Shown: positions 1 to 7,422 of the stretch, piece after piece | Layout: each line of letters starts with the position of its first letter | How positions within the stretch are numbered: the first letter of the stretch is position 1 | Position numbers and translations under genes: made by a program | Notes under the pieces: generated by a model | Told to the model about the DNA's origin: nothing | Databases searched by the model: none | Seen by the model: the letters and a program-made list of their open reading frames with translations, nothing else | Source: Crocinitomicaceae bacterium | Lineage (GTDB): Bacteria > Bacteroidota > Bacteroidia > Flavobacteriales_D > Crocinitomicaceae | NCBI GenBank assembly: GCA_014762645.1 | Contig: JABURP010000077.1 | Span: 1 to 60,272, forward strand | DNA length: 60,272 nt | Direction: 5' to 3'

Positions 1-25
1 TGGTATTTTCGAAAATAAAATACCA
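1..25. repeat. Perfect 9-bp inverted repeat
   Basis: Positions 1-9 (TGGTATTTT) are the exact reverse complement of 17-25 (AAAATACCA), with a 7-nt spacer. The hairpin lies 51 bp before the epimerase-like start codon. No T-tract follows it, so it is not an obvious terminator. It could be a leader hairpin, an operator or the edge of something outside the window. Confidence 0.5.
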
Positions 26-75
26 AGGACACATTTAATGGTTTGTTCTGCCAGTATGACTTAAAAAAGGAAAAA

Positions 76-1041
76 ATGATCATTGTTACCGTAGCCGCTG
101 GGTTCATTTCGTCATGTTTAGTGAGTGCTTTAAATGAAAAAGGACATTATGATATTGTAGTTGTGGATGACTTTTCACGCTCAGATAAGAACCTGAACCT
201 GGAAGGTAAAAAGCTGATCGCAAAAGTTTCAAGAAGTGAGTTCTTTGCATGGGCAGATGATTTTAAAGATGAAATTGATTTTGTGTTTCACCTGGGTGCA
301 CGAACGGATACAACAGAGTTTGACAAATCTATTTTTGATGAACTGAACGTGAACTATTCCAAAAAAATGTGGGAGCTGTGTACTGCGAACAATATTCCTT
401 TAGTTTATGCCAGTAGTGCTGCAACTTATGGATTAGGTGAAAAGGGATATTCAGATGCGCATTCAAATGTAGAAGATTTAAAACCGCTCAACCCTTATGG
501 GGAATCTAAAAATGAGTTTGACAAGTGGGTTTTGAAACAGGATAAGACACCTCCTTTTTGGGCAGGGCTGAAGTTTTTTAATGTCTACGGACCCAATGAG
601 TATCATAAGGGTAGAATGGCTTCGGTAATCATGCACGCTTTCAATCAAATTTCTGATACAGGTAAGATGAAGTTGTTTGCATCCCATAACCCGGATTATA
701 AGGATGGTGAACAACTTCGCGATTTTGTTTATGTGAAGGATGTCTGTAGCGTTTGCCTTTACTTAATGGAGAATCAACCTGAAAGCGGTATCTACAACTT
801 AGGTACCGGAAAAGCACGCGCATTTAAAGATCTTGCATTAGCAACTTTTAAAGCCATGGATATTGAACCCAACATATCATTTATTCCAACTCCGGAAGAT
901 ATTCGGGATAAATACCAGTATTTCACGGAAGCTAAGATGGAAAAATTGATCAAAACAGGATATTCACAAAAATTCCATACTTTAGAAGAAGGTGTTGAAG
1001 ATTATGTGAAGAATTACCTTAGAGATAAGAAGTATTTCTAA
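76..1041 (+). CDS. ADP-L-glycero-D-manno-heptose 6-epimerase-like SDR protein
   Basis: This is an extended short-chain dehydrogenase of 321 residues, matching the HldD/RfaD family, which epimerises the ADP-heptose precursor of lipopolysaccharide inner core in the cytosol. Family marks include VDDFS after the first beta strand, FHLGARTDT, the serine motif YASSAATYG, and the catalytic YGESK (Tyr and Lys present), then RDFVYVKD and YNLGTGKA. I start at ATG 76, because the longer frame opens only with TTG at 43 and the family begins MIIVTG; an AAAAAGG stretch sits just upstream. The oddity is the NAD-binding loop. The expected TGAAGFIGS reads TVAAGFISS, so two of the three Rossmann glycines are replaced by Val and Ser. 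The rest looks intact, so it may be a cofactor-binding-impaired paralogue, a decaying copy or the product of assembly error. The family call is secure; activity is doubtful. Confidence 0.85.
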   Translation: MIIVTVAAGFISSCLVSALNEKGHYDIVVVDDFSRSDKNLNLEGKKLIAKVSRSEFFAWADDFKDEIDFVFHLGARTDTTEFDKSIFDELNVNYSKKMWELCTANNIPLVYASSAATYGLGEKGYSDAHSNVEDLKPLNPYGESKNEFDKWVLKQDKTPPFWAGLKFFNVYGPNEYHKGRMASVIMHAFNQISDTGKMKLFASHNPDYKDGEQLRDFVYVKDVCSVCLYLMENQPESGIYNLGTGKARAFKDLALATFKAMDIEPNISFIPTPEDIRDKYQYFTEAKMEKLIKTGYSQKFHTLEEGVEDYVKNYLRDKKYF

Positions 1042-1092
1042 ACAGATCATCTTCCCACTCCCTTTTGCCTATAAATTGGTAACCCAAAACCT

Positions 1093-2109
1093 ATGGAAAT
1101 AGAACATGACATTCAACAACGAATTTTTAATTCGATTAAATTACAATTGCCGAAAGAGGAAAAACTTTCTCAGGTACTCCAGGACAAACTTTTTATTTCA
1201 CAGGATGCAGCTTACAGAAGGTTAAGAGGAGATGTTCCGCTTACCATCTATGAGACACGTACACTATGTGATGCGTTTAATCTGTCTTTTGATGATTACG
1301 GCGAATTGCAACAAGGTAGAGTTCAGTTCTCGTACAATCCTTTGGTGAGTATAGATATGAACTATAAGTCCTACCTGTCCGGATTGCGGGATGGTTTAAA
1401 ACAGGTCCGGCAACTGGACAATGCACATATCATAATGTCCATTAATGATACACCGTTATTTCAGATTTTTAATTTACCGCATCTTACACGTTTCAAATTT
1501 TTCTTCTGGGCCAAGACGTATTTGATGATGCCTGAATATCAAAATGAGAAGTTCAAGCGTGAAAAAATTGATAAAGAATCACTGGCAATAGGTATTGAAG
1601 CATTAAATTATTACAACTCCATTCCAACAACTGAAATTTACGGACCTGAAACATTAAGGGGGACATTGCGTCAAATCGAATATTATTTTGATTCGCATTT
1701 ATTTGAAGACCCTTCTTATGCTTTGGAGATTCTGGACAATCTGATGCAGTTGATTGATCACATGCGTACCGAAGCAGAAAATGGGGCCAAGTACACCCGG
1801 GGAAACGAACCCATAACGAATGGGAATGAGTTCAATATGTACTGTAATGACACCTATATTGCAGACAATACTTATCTGATTAAATGGGATACAGGTACTT
1901 CTGTCTATCTATCTCACAATATCTTAAATTATTTGGTTACCACTGACCCGTATTATGCAGAAGAATCTGAGAAAGTACTAACCAAGTTGAAAGATAATTC
2001 CAGCCTGATTTCAAAGATCAATGCAAAAGAGAGAAACAAATTCTTCGGAAACCTGGAGCGTACTGTCCTCAATTTCCGAAGAAAAGTAGAAGCCGAGTTA
2101 GATATTTAG
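1093..2109 (+). CDS. Helix-turn-helix (XRE-like) protein, 338 aa
   Basis: Residues about 25-70 form an XRE-type helix-turn-helix: a helix ending KLFIS, then QDAAYRRLRGDVPLT as turn and recognition helix, then a segment like NLSFDDY. This arrangement is common in Bacteroidota regulators where the HTH meets a larger uncharacterised C-terminal part. Residues 90-338 are mixed alpha-helical with no domain I recognise, and no signal peptide or membrane segment is seen, so the protein is probably cytosolic. The gene starts at ATG 1093, 51 bp after the epimerase stop. It ends tail-to-tail with the DUF4139 gene: the two stop regions overlap by 4 bp (2106-2109), so no terminator lies between them. The target genes are unknown. 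Confidence 0.7.
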   Translation: MEIEHDIQQRIFNSIKLQLPKEEKLSQVLQDKLFISQDAAYRRLRGDVPLTIYETRTLCDAFNLSFDDYGELQQGRVQFSYNPLVSIDMNYKSYLSGLRDGLKQVRQLDNAHIIMSINDTPLFQIFNLPHLTRFKFFFWAKTYLMMPEYQNEKFKREKIDKESLAIGIEALNYYNSIPTTEIYGPETLRGTLRQIEYYFDSHLFEDPSYALEILDNLMQLIDHMRTEAENGAKYTRGNEPITNGNEFNMYCNDTYIADNTYLIKWDTGTSVYLSHNILNYLVTTDPYYAEESEKVLTKLKDNSSLISKINAKERNKFFGNLERTVLNFRRKVEAELDI

Positions 2110-3806
2110 AAACTCGGACAGGAGATCGTTCTAAACTGTTTCACCTGAATTCTTCTGTCTTTAGGGTACTTCAAGGTAAAACCTATCCTGTACTTCTTAA
2201 CATCACCTGGCTGCAATGGAACTTTCCAACTCAACAAACCAGTTGTTTCGTTGTGACTGGCATCCGAAATTTCATCAATAGATACGGAAATATCACTATC
2301 CTGAGAAATTGGCACCTGATCAAAAAGATCTATTGTAACAGGGATATCTCTATTGTTGCGCAGGGTAATTTCATACACGTAAGAATCCTTTCTGTTATTA
2401 CCAACTACTTTCTTGTCAGAGAATTCTTCCAGTTTTTTACGGGTAATTACTATGCGATTGTCTCTCCCAAAAGAAAGCCTAAGCGTATCGCCAACATTTC
2501 TTGTATTGATATAAGATTGACCGACATAGGTGTCTGCAAAGTATACATTCGTTGGGCCCGGAACGAGATCAAGCTTTTCCCACCCCACAATATTTGCGAG
2601 CAAAAATGCATCTTTATCTAGCTTTGGAACCGCTTTGTGTGAAAATGTGGCATTAAGCTCATTATCGGTTACTTCTACCAGATAAGGTTTAGAATCCGCC
2701 GGGATGGTATATTTATCTTCAATTTCGAATTCCGTACTTAATTCAGAAACTTCAATCGTGGTAAAGTTGAGTTGAGGATTGAGATTAACGTTTTGATTTT
2801 GCCAGTTGTTGTTGGTGGTAACTCCATCTAAAAATCCCGTCATCTGAGGGGCCTGAGCATTGCCATAATATTGTGAAAACTGACTTTTTTGAGGAACAAC
2901 ATAAGTTTGACCGTTCCAGTAATCGTTACTTTGGTTTTGTAAAGATTCGTAATTCAAATACCAGGGGTTCAGGACGGGAGCTGATGCCGACAAATTGGGA
3001 TCTGACGTTGATAGCGTTATACCGATATCCGTCCAGTCTACGCCGGTGTTGTTATAAACCTTTGCTTTGTATTTTAAATTCAGCTTACCTTTCACATCTG
3101 CAGCAGAAAGGTCATAATTGGCCTGCCACCCACAATTGGAGACGATATATTTAATCTCCGCTTTAATTTTCTGATCAGTTTCTGAATCCACAATGACGAT
3201 AATTTGATTACTCTTGATCGTTTCTCTATAGTTGAGCTCATAAAGTTGGTTTTGGTATCTGCTTTTTAATGTATTTAATTCAGCAACTTCATAGTCGTAT
3301 TTGGTCATGATCTTGTTCAGTTCCATCATACGGGTTCTATAATAAATAGCCATGGCCTTCAGTTCTTCTACCGAAAGATTTGCTTGTTCCCCTTTAATGG
3401 AGTTGTTTTTTAATAAGAGATTCTTTTCTTCCTGATAAGCCGACCGTTCATTGTTGAGGTCCACAATCTTGTGCGTCAACACTTCAATTGAATCCTTGAT
3501 TGTTTTAATTCGCGGATTGTTATCCTCAAAACTTAAGTAATCTACTTCAGCACTGACAGAGACAAGGCTGTGCTCTTTCTCTGAGCTGAATTGAACACTT
3601 TTATGATCAGCAACCGTACTGATTCGTTTAAAAATAAGTTTGTTTCTACCTTTTTTGAGGTTGACATCAGCAGTTCGGTGAACTTCACCACCTGTAATAA
3701 ACACGGTAACATCTTTGATCTCACTTTTAACTTCTGTTTCAACAATAGTTTGACCAAAAGAAAGGGAGCATAAGATTAAGAATGAAATGGAGAATAAAAT
3801 CTTCAT
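2106..3806 (-). CDS. DUF4139/MuiA-family exported protein
   Basis: The 566-residue product has a signal peptide (about residues 1-18, ending LSFGQ). Next comes an N-terminal DUF4140-like domain with the VTVFITGGEVHRTADV signature of MuiA-type proteins. A long charged helical stretch (about 85-180) is likely coiled coil, followed by the DUF4139 beta domain with IKYIVSNCGWQANYDL, LKYKAKVYNNTGVDWTDI and the closing KKYRIGFTLKYPKDR. A low-complexity Asn/Gln-rich insert (about 285-345) sits between conserved DUF4139 segments. The family is named for mucoidy inhibition in enterobacteria, but its biochemical role is unsettled. The protein likely acts in the periplasm or at the outer membrane. It is transcribed toward the HTH gene. 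Confidence 0.85.
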   Translation of the reverse strand: MKILFSISFLILCSLSFGQTIVETEVKSEIKDVTVFITGGEVHRTADVNLKKGRNKLIFKRISTVADHKSVQFSSEKEHSLVSVSAEVDYLSFEDNNPRIKTIKDSIEVLTHKIVDLNNERSAYQEEKNLLLKNNSIKGEQANLSVEELKAMAIYYRTRMMELNKIMTKYDYEVAELNTLKSRYQNQLYELNYRETIKSNQIIVIVDSETDQKIKAEIKYIVSNCGWQANYDLSAADVKGKLNLKYKAKVYNNTGVDWTDIGITLSTSDPNLSASAPVLNPWYLNYESLQNQSNDYWNGQTYVVPQKSQFSQYYGNAQAPQMTGFLDGVTTNNNWQNQNVNLNPQLNFTTIEVSELSTEFEIEDKYTIPADSKPYLVEVTDNELNATFSHKAVPKLDKDAFLLANIVGWEKLDLVPGPTNVYFADTYVGQSYINTRNVGDTLRLSFGRDNRIVITRKKLEEFSDKKVVGNNRKDSYVYEITLRNNRDIPVTIDLFDQVPISQDSDISVSIDEISDASHNETTGLLSWKVPLQPGDVKKYRIGFTLKYPKDRRIQVKQFRTISCPSF

Positions 3807-3871
3807 ATTAAAAGTTTTAGCTGTGAAATTAATAGTTTACAAAGACACCTACTTAATTTTAACAAGAAATA

Positions 3872-3888
3872 AGGATTCTTTGAATCCT
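3872..3888 (-). terminator. Short hairpin between radical SAM and DUF4139 genes
   Basis: AGGATTC (3872-3878) and GAATCCT (3882-3888) pair perfectly around a 3-nt loop. On the minus strand the stem is followed by TATTTCTTG, only weakly U-rich. It lies 3' of the radical SAM gene and 5' of the DUF4139 gene, so a weak terminator is the simplest reading; a leader hairpin is also possible. Confidence 0.3.
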
Positions 3889-3951
3889 CAATACAACTCA
3901 AAGATTAAATGGTTCAATAAATAGAACAATTGAGTTCATGGTTTCGTTACA

Positions 3952-5028
3952 TTAAACCCATATTTTCGATCCTTCAGAGCAATTTTTACAAATCTCTATT
4001 TGCTGACGATCCTTCCAAATTTTATTTCTGAACTCCTTATAAATACCGGATTTCCATATTTTTTTGAACTCGTCTTTTGTGATGTTACCCATTTTATGTT
4101 TGGCATCTTTATCAAAGCAACAAGGCACAACTGATCCGTCCCAGGTAAAAACACATGAACTCCACATGCGCCAGCACGAATTCCTGAACTTATTTTTCAG
4201 TACATAAGAACCATCTTCCAGCTTTTTATAGCGGGAATATTTTTCATTATCAGGAATTAATTCATTTCCTGTTTCGTAGTCATAGACCTGGATCGTCTTG
4301 AAAGTAATGTTATCAACGCCAATTTCTGTGGCTAACCGTTTAGCATCTTCAATTTCATGCTCATTTTGTTTACTCACCAGAAATTGAAAGGTGAGAATAG
4401 GATAGTTTGATCCGGCATCTTTTTTTGCAGCAACAAGGTTTTTGGTTCCTTCTATTACTTTGTCCAGATTACCTTCAATCCGGTAGTTTTCGTACGTTTT
4501 TTGCGTTATTCCGTCAATTGAAATAACAACTTCACTCATTCCCGAATCAATTACATCTTTTGCCGTTTGTTCGGAAATAAAATGAGCATTGGTAGAGGTT
4601 AGCACATAAATGTTGCGTTTGCGGGCTTCTTTCACAATTTCAAGGAAATTAGGATTGATAAATGGCTCACCTTGAAAATAATAATTTATGTATTGAAGGT
4701 TATGTCCCAAACCATCTAGAATGGCGGTATTGGTTTGTGTTTTTAGGTTTCCGGTTGGTCTTGTGAATTGACGAAGACCGGATGGGCACTGTGGACATTT
4801 GAGATTACAGGCTGTTGTAGGCTCAATGGATACAGCAACGGGCGTCCCCCAATGGATGGGCTTTTTGATGATATTACTTAAGGAATAGGATGATTTGAGA
4901 AGTAGAAAATTCCATGCCCTCCTCAACGTTAACTGCTTCAGTATTTCGCGGTTTCTGTTTTCCAAACTTCTGTATATGTAGCTAAAGTTAGTAACAATTG
5001 TTTGGACCAAGAGAAAGAAACTATGCAA
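3952..5028 (-). CDS. Radical SAM/SPASM domain protein
   Basis: The product binds a [4Fe-4S] cluster through CNLKCPQC (Cys74, Cys78, Cys81), the radical S-adenosylmethionine motif. Typical downstream radical SAM strands follow: YYFQGEP (the GGEP-like motif), VLTSTNA and VVISIDGITQKTYENYR. The C-terminal quarter is a SPASM-type auxiliary-cluster domain with SCWRMWSSC, VPCCFDKD, the MGNITKDEFKKIW segment and a final ICKNC pair. Such proteins modify peptides or act in cell-envelope and cofactor pathways; nothing nearby reveals the substrate and no precursor peptide is evident. The frame has no ATG before the cluster motif, so the start is probably the TTG at 5028 or a nearby non-ATG codon. The N-terminal 60 residues are not family-typical. 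Confidence 0.88.
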   Translation of the reverse strand: MHSFFLLVQTIVTNFSYIYRSLENRNREILKQLTLRRAWNFLLLKSSYSLSNIIKKPIHWGTPVAVSIEPTTACNLKCPQCPSGLRQFTRPTGNLKTQTNTAILDGLGHNLQYINYYFQGEPFINPNFLEIVKEARKRNIYVLTSTNAHFISEQTAKDVIDSGMSEVVISIDGITQKTYENYRIEGNLDKVIEGTKNLVAAKKDAGSNYPILTFQFLVSKQNEHEIEDAKRLATEIGVDNITFKTIQVYDYETGNELIPDNEKYSRYKKLEDGSYVLKNKFRNSCWRMWSSCVFTWDGSVVPCCFDKDAKHKMGNITKDEFKKIWKSGIYKEFRNKIWKDRQQIEICKNCSEGSKIWV

Positions 5029-5130
5029 TTGATTTAAGTACTGGACTTTAAATAATTACGATACAACTAGAATCAGAAATTTAATTTTAGTATTTTAGCA
5101 GTTGTAATAATGAAAAAAATACCATAAAAC

Positions 5131-6840
5131 ATGAAGAAATTTTTACTATTTATCAGCTTGTCACTGGTAGCGACCTTAGGTTCTGCTCAGGTGATATTTA
5201 ACGTTCAGGCGCCTTCGTCGAACGCAGGTAATTATAATATGTCCTATGCACAGGCTTCCTCAGGATGGGGTGTACCTGACATGACAGATCCCGCTAACGC
5301 TATTACCGGGCAGTTGTGTATGGCTAGTGACGGAACATCAGCAGATTCACTTGTGTGTAATGCTGTAACCAATAACGTAACTGGAAAAATAGCTTGCTTG
5401 TACCGTGGTTCATGCGAGTTTGGAGTGAAAGCTTTGAACTGTCAGAATGCTGGAGCAATCGGAGTTATTATCATCAATAATGTTCCTGGAGCACCTATCC
5501 AAATGGGTGGTGGAGCACAAGGGACAAACGTTACTATTCCGGTAGTAATGATCTCTGATATTGATGGAGCTACATTAAAAGCAGATATGGAAGCTTGTAA
5601 TACTACTACAGCTTTTATTGGTTCTAAAACTGGATACTATGGAAGTGATTTAGGATTTTATCCTGAGCATATCCTAAGACCTGAGCAGTTTGGAAACGTT
5701 CAGGCTCTTTCACAAGATGCCAGTGAATTTGAAGTTCAGCTTGGAGGTTGGGTGATCAACTACGGAGCTAACGATCAAACGAACGTTACATTGAACGCGG
5801 TAGTTGACAACGGAAGTGTATTATACGACAATACTTCTACTCCTGAAGCTTTGATTCTTCCTGGAGATTCTGTGTTTGTTGTGTTGCCTACTTTCTCACA
5901 GGCTTCGTATCCAAACGGATACTACGATATCACATACACAATTGCGTCTGATTCAACAGATGAGTTTCCAAATGACAATACTTTGGCTGCTGACTTCTTG
6001 ATGAGTGATTCACTTTATTCTTATTCAAGATTGGATGCAGGAAACGGTTCGCCGATTGCTTTGAATTATTATAGAGCATCAAATTCAACTGCAACCAACT
6101 CGTCATGTATGGCATTTAGAGATCCAAATGCATCTCGTATTGCTATCAACGGTATGACGTTCTCTGCAACTACGCTAAGTGCAAACTCATTAGATGGTGA
6201 GTTCGTTCAGGCTTTTGCGTATGAGTGGAATGATAACTTCACTGATTTAAATGATCCGAACTTTGCTATCTCAAATCTTGTAGAAATTACTAGTGGTGAC
6301 TATATCTACAATGCAGATCTTCAAGGAGATTCAATTTTCATTTCGTTTGACGAGCCAATGTTGTTAACAGATAATCAGAGATACCTGTTCTGTATTACAC
6401 ATTACGGAGAGTTTATCTTTACCGGATACGATACGGAAATTGATTATAACTGGAACCTTGAAACATACTTGCAGCCACAGTTCCCAGGTGAATCTGATGG
6501 AAGCTGGTTTGCTACTGGATTTGGAACTGATATCGTTCCGGCTATCTCACTAAATGTATTCCCTTCTGCTGTAGGAATTGACGAAGAGGAATCAGATAAT
6601 GAGATCGTAGCATACCCTAACCCTGCAAATGTTGTGGTAAACATTCCAGTAGGAGAAAACTACGGAGCAGTTACCTTAACGATTACTGATATGCAAGGAA
6701 GAGTAGTTAGCACTCAGAATATACAAATGGCTTCGCCAATTCTGACTGTTGATATCTCTGAATTGTCTTCAGGGTCTTATATTTTCAATATCCTTCATGG
6801 AGATGAGAATGAAACTATTACTGTAAGCGTAGCGAAGTAA
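5131..6840 (+). CDS. PA-domain T9SS-secreted protein (type A sorting)
   Basis: The 569-residue product has a signal peptide (1-19, ending LGSAQ). A protease-associated (PA) domain follows at about 45-165, with IACLYRGSCEFGVKALN, NAGAIGVIIINN and VTIPVVMISDIDGATLK. Residues 170-485 are a beta-rich region with no recognised catalytic motif. The last 80 residues form a T9SS type A C-terminal domain (AYPNPANVVVNIP, TDMQGRVV, LSSGSYIFNI), predicting export to the surface or medium. PA domains usually accompany subtilase or M28 peptidases; none is present here, so this may be a binding or scaffold protein. Coding sequence is flanked 3' by a strong terminator and upstream by an AT-rich stretch with TATTTTAG at 5091-5098, one mismatch from the Bacteroidota -7 box. 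Confidence 0.85.
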   Translation: MKKFLLFISLSLVATLGSAQVIFNVQAPSSNAGNYNMSYAQASSGWGVPDMTDPANAITGQLCMASDGTSADSLVCNAVTNNVTGKIACLYRGSCEFGVKALNCQNAGAIGVIIINNVPGAPIQMGGGAQGTNVTIPVVMISDIDGATLKADMEACNTTTAFIGSKTGYYGSDLGFYPEHILRPEQFGNVQALSQDASEFEVQLGGWVINYGANDQTNVTLNAVVDNGSVLYDNTSTPEALILPGDSVFVVLPTFSQASYPNGYYDITYTIASDSTDEFPNDNTLAADFLMSDSLYSYSRLDAGNGSPIALNYYRASNSTATNSSCMAFRDPNASRIAINGMTFSATTLSANSLDGEFVQAFAYEWNDNFTDLNDPNFAISNLVEITSGDYIYNADLQGDSIFISFDEPMLLTDNQRYLFCITHYGEFIFTGYDTEIDYNWNLETYLQPQFPGESDGSWFATGFGTDIVPAISLNVFPSAVGIDEEESDNEIVAYPNPANVVVNIPVGENYGAVTLTITDMQGRVVSTQNIQMASPILTVDISELSSGSYIFNILHGDENETITVSVAK

Positions 6841-6867
6841 GCTAGTTTTATTAAACAAAATATATCG

Positions 6868-6899
6868 AACCCCTGCCTACTTATGGCAGGGGTTTTTTT
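6868..6899 (+). terminator. Rho-independent terminator of the PA-domain gene
   Basis: A perfect 10-bp stem (AACCCCTGCC at 6868-6877, GGCAGGGGTT at 6885-6894) with a 7-nt loop is followed by seven T residues (6893-6899), 28 nt after the stop codon. Confidence 0.93.
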
Positions 6900-7072
6900 A
6901 TGGGGACCCTCCATCTTTCGTTCAGAATACTTTATAAATCAGTGTGTTAGTTAATGGTTTAATGATTTATTACTTACCTTTAATCTACCATAACACAAAT
7001 TCCAACACTATGAAGAGTATTAAATACTTTGTTTTTCTTTCACGCGGCACAGTAGTTCACAAATTTTAAGGG

Positions 7073-7360
7073 GTGAAATTTCTTAAAAGTGAATATGACG
7101 ACCTTCAGGCGGTTATAAAGCAAAACAATTGTGATCCCAAGGTCTTCCATCAGGTAAAAAGAAAAGGTCATTTGTATATACATCAGGATGGGAGAGAGGA
7201 TGCCTTTTGTTTCTTCAGAAAGAAGGAAACGGTATTGAATGCGCAGCATCAATGGGAGGATAAAACAACGTACTTTATTGGACCTAAAAACAGTATCTCG
7301 TGTGAATGCTGGGAAGAAGTAGTTAAGGCATTTGAAAACTGGTTGAAAAAGTCATTGTGA
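7073..7360 (+). CDS. Small conserved-looking hypothetical protein, 95 aa
   Basis: I do not recognise this family. The protein is soluble, mixed alpha/beta, with no signal peptide: an N-terminal helix (SEYDDLQAVIKQN), then a strand-rich centre (KGHLYIHQDG, AFCFFRKKET) and a C-terminal Trp-containing helix (ECWEEVVKAFENWLKK). It carries three cysteines. The only start near the first helix is GTG at 7073. An ATG at 7010 in the same frame opens a 19-codon reading frame that stops at 7067-7069, four bases before the GTG, so the true start is uncertain. The gene sits alone between two terminators, convergent with the protease gene. Confidence 0.6.
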   Translation: MKFLKSEYDDLQAVIKQNNCDPKVFHQVKRKGHLYIHQDGREDAFCFFRKKETVLNAQHQWEDKTTYFIGPKNSISCECWEEVVKAFENWLKKSL

Positions 7361-7370
7361 TAAAACTAAA

Positions 7371-7395
7371 AAGCCCGATCAAAATGACCGGGCTT
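7371..7395 (-). terminator. Rho-independent terminator of the protease gene
   Basis: AAGCCCGATC (7371-7380) pairs with GACCGGGCTT (7386-7395) around a 5-nt loop. The single A/C mismatch becomes a G-U pair when read on the minus strand, and a T-rich tail follows only on that strand (7361-7370 reversed). It therefore mainly serves the minus-strand protease gene ending at 7423, though it may slow plus-strand transcripts too. Confidence 0.85.
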
Positions 7396-7422
7396 TGTGC
7401 TATTAGTTATTAGTTGGTTTTG

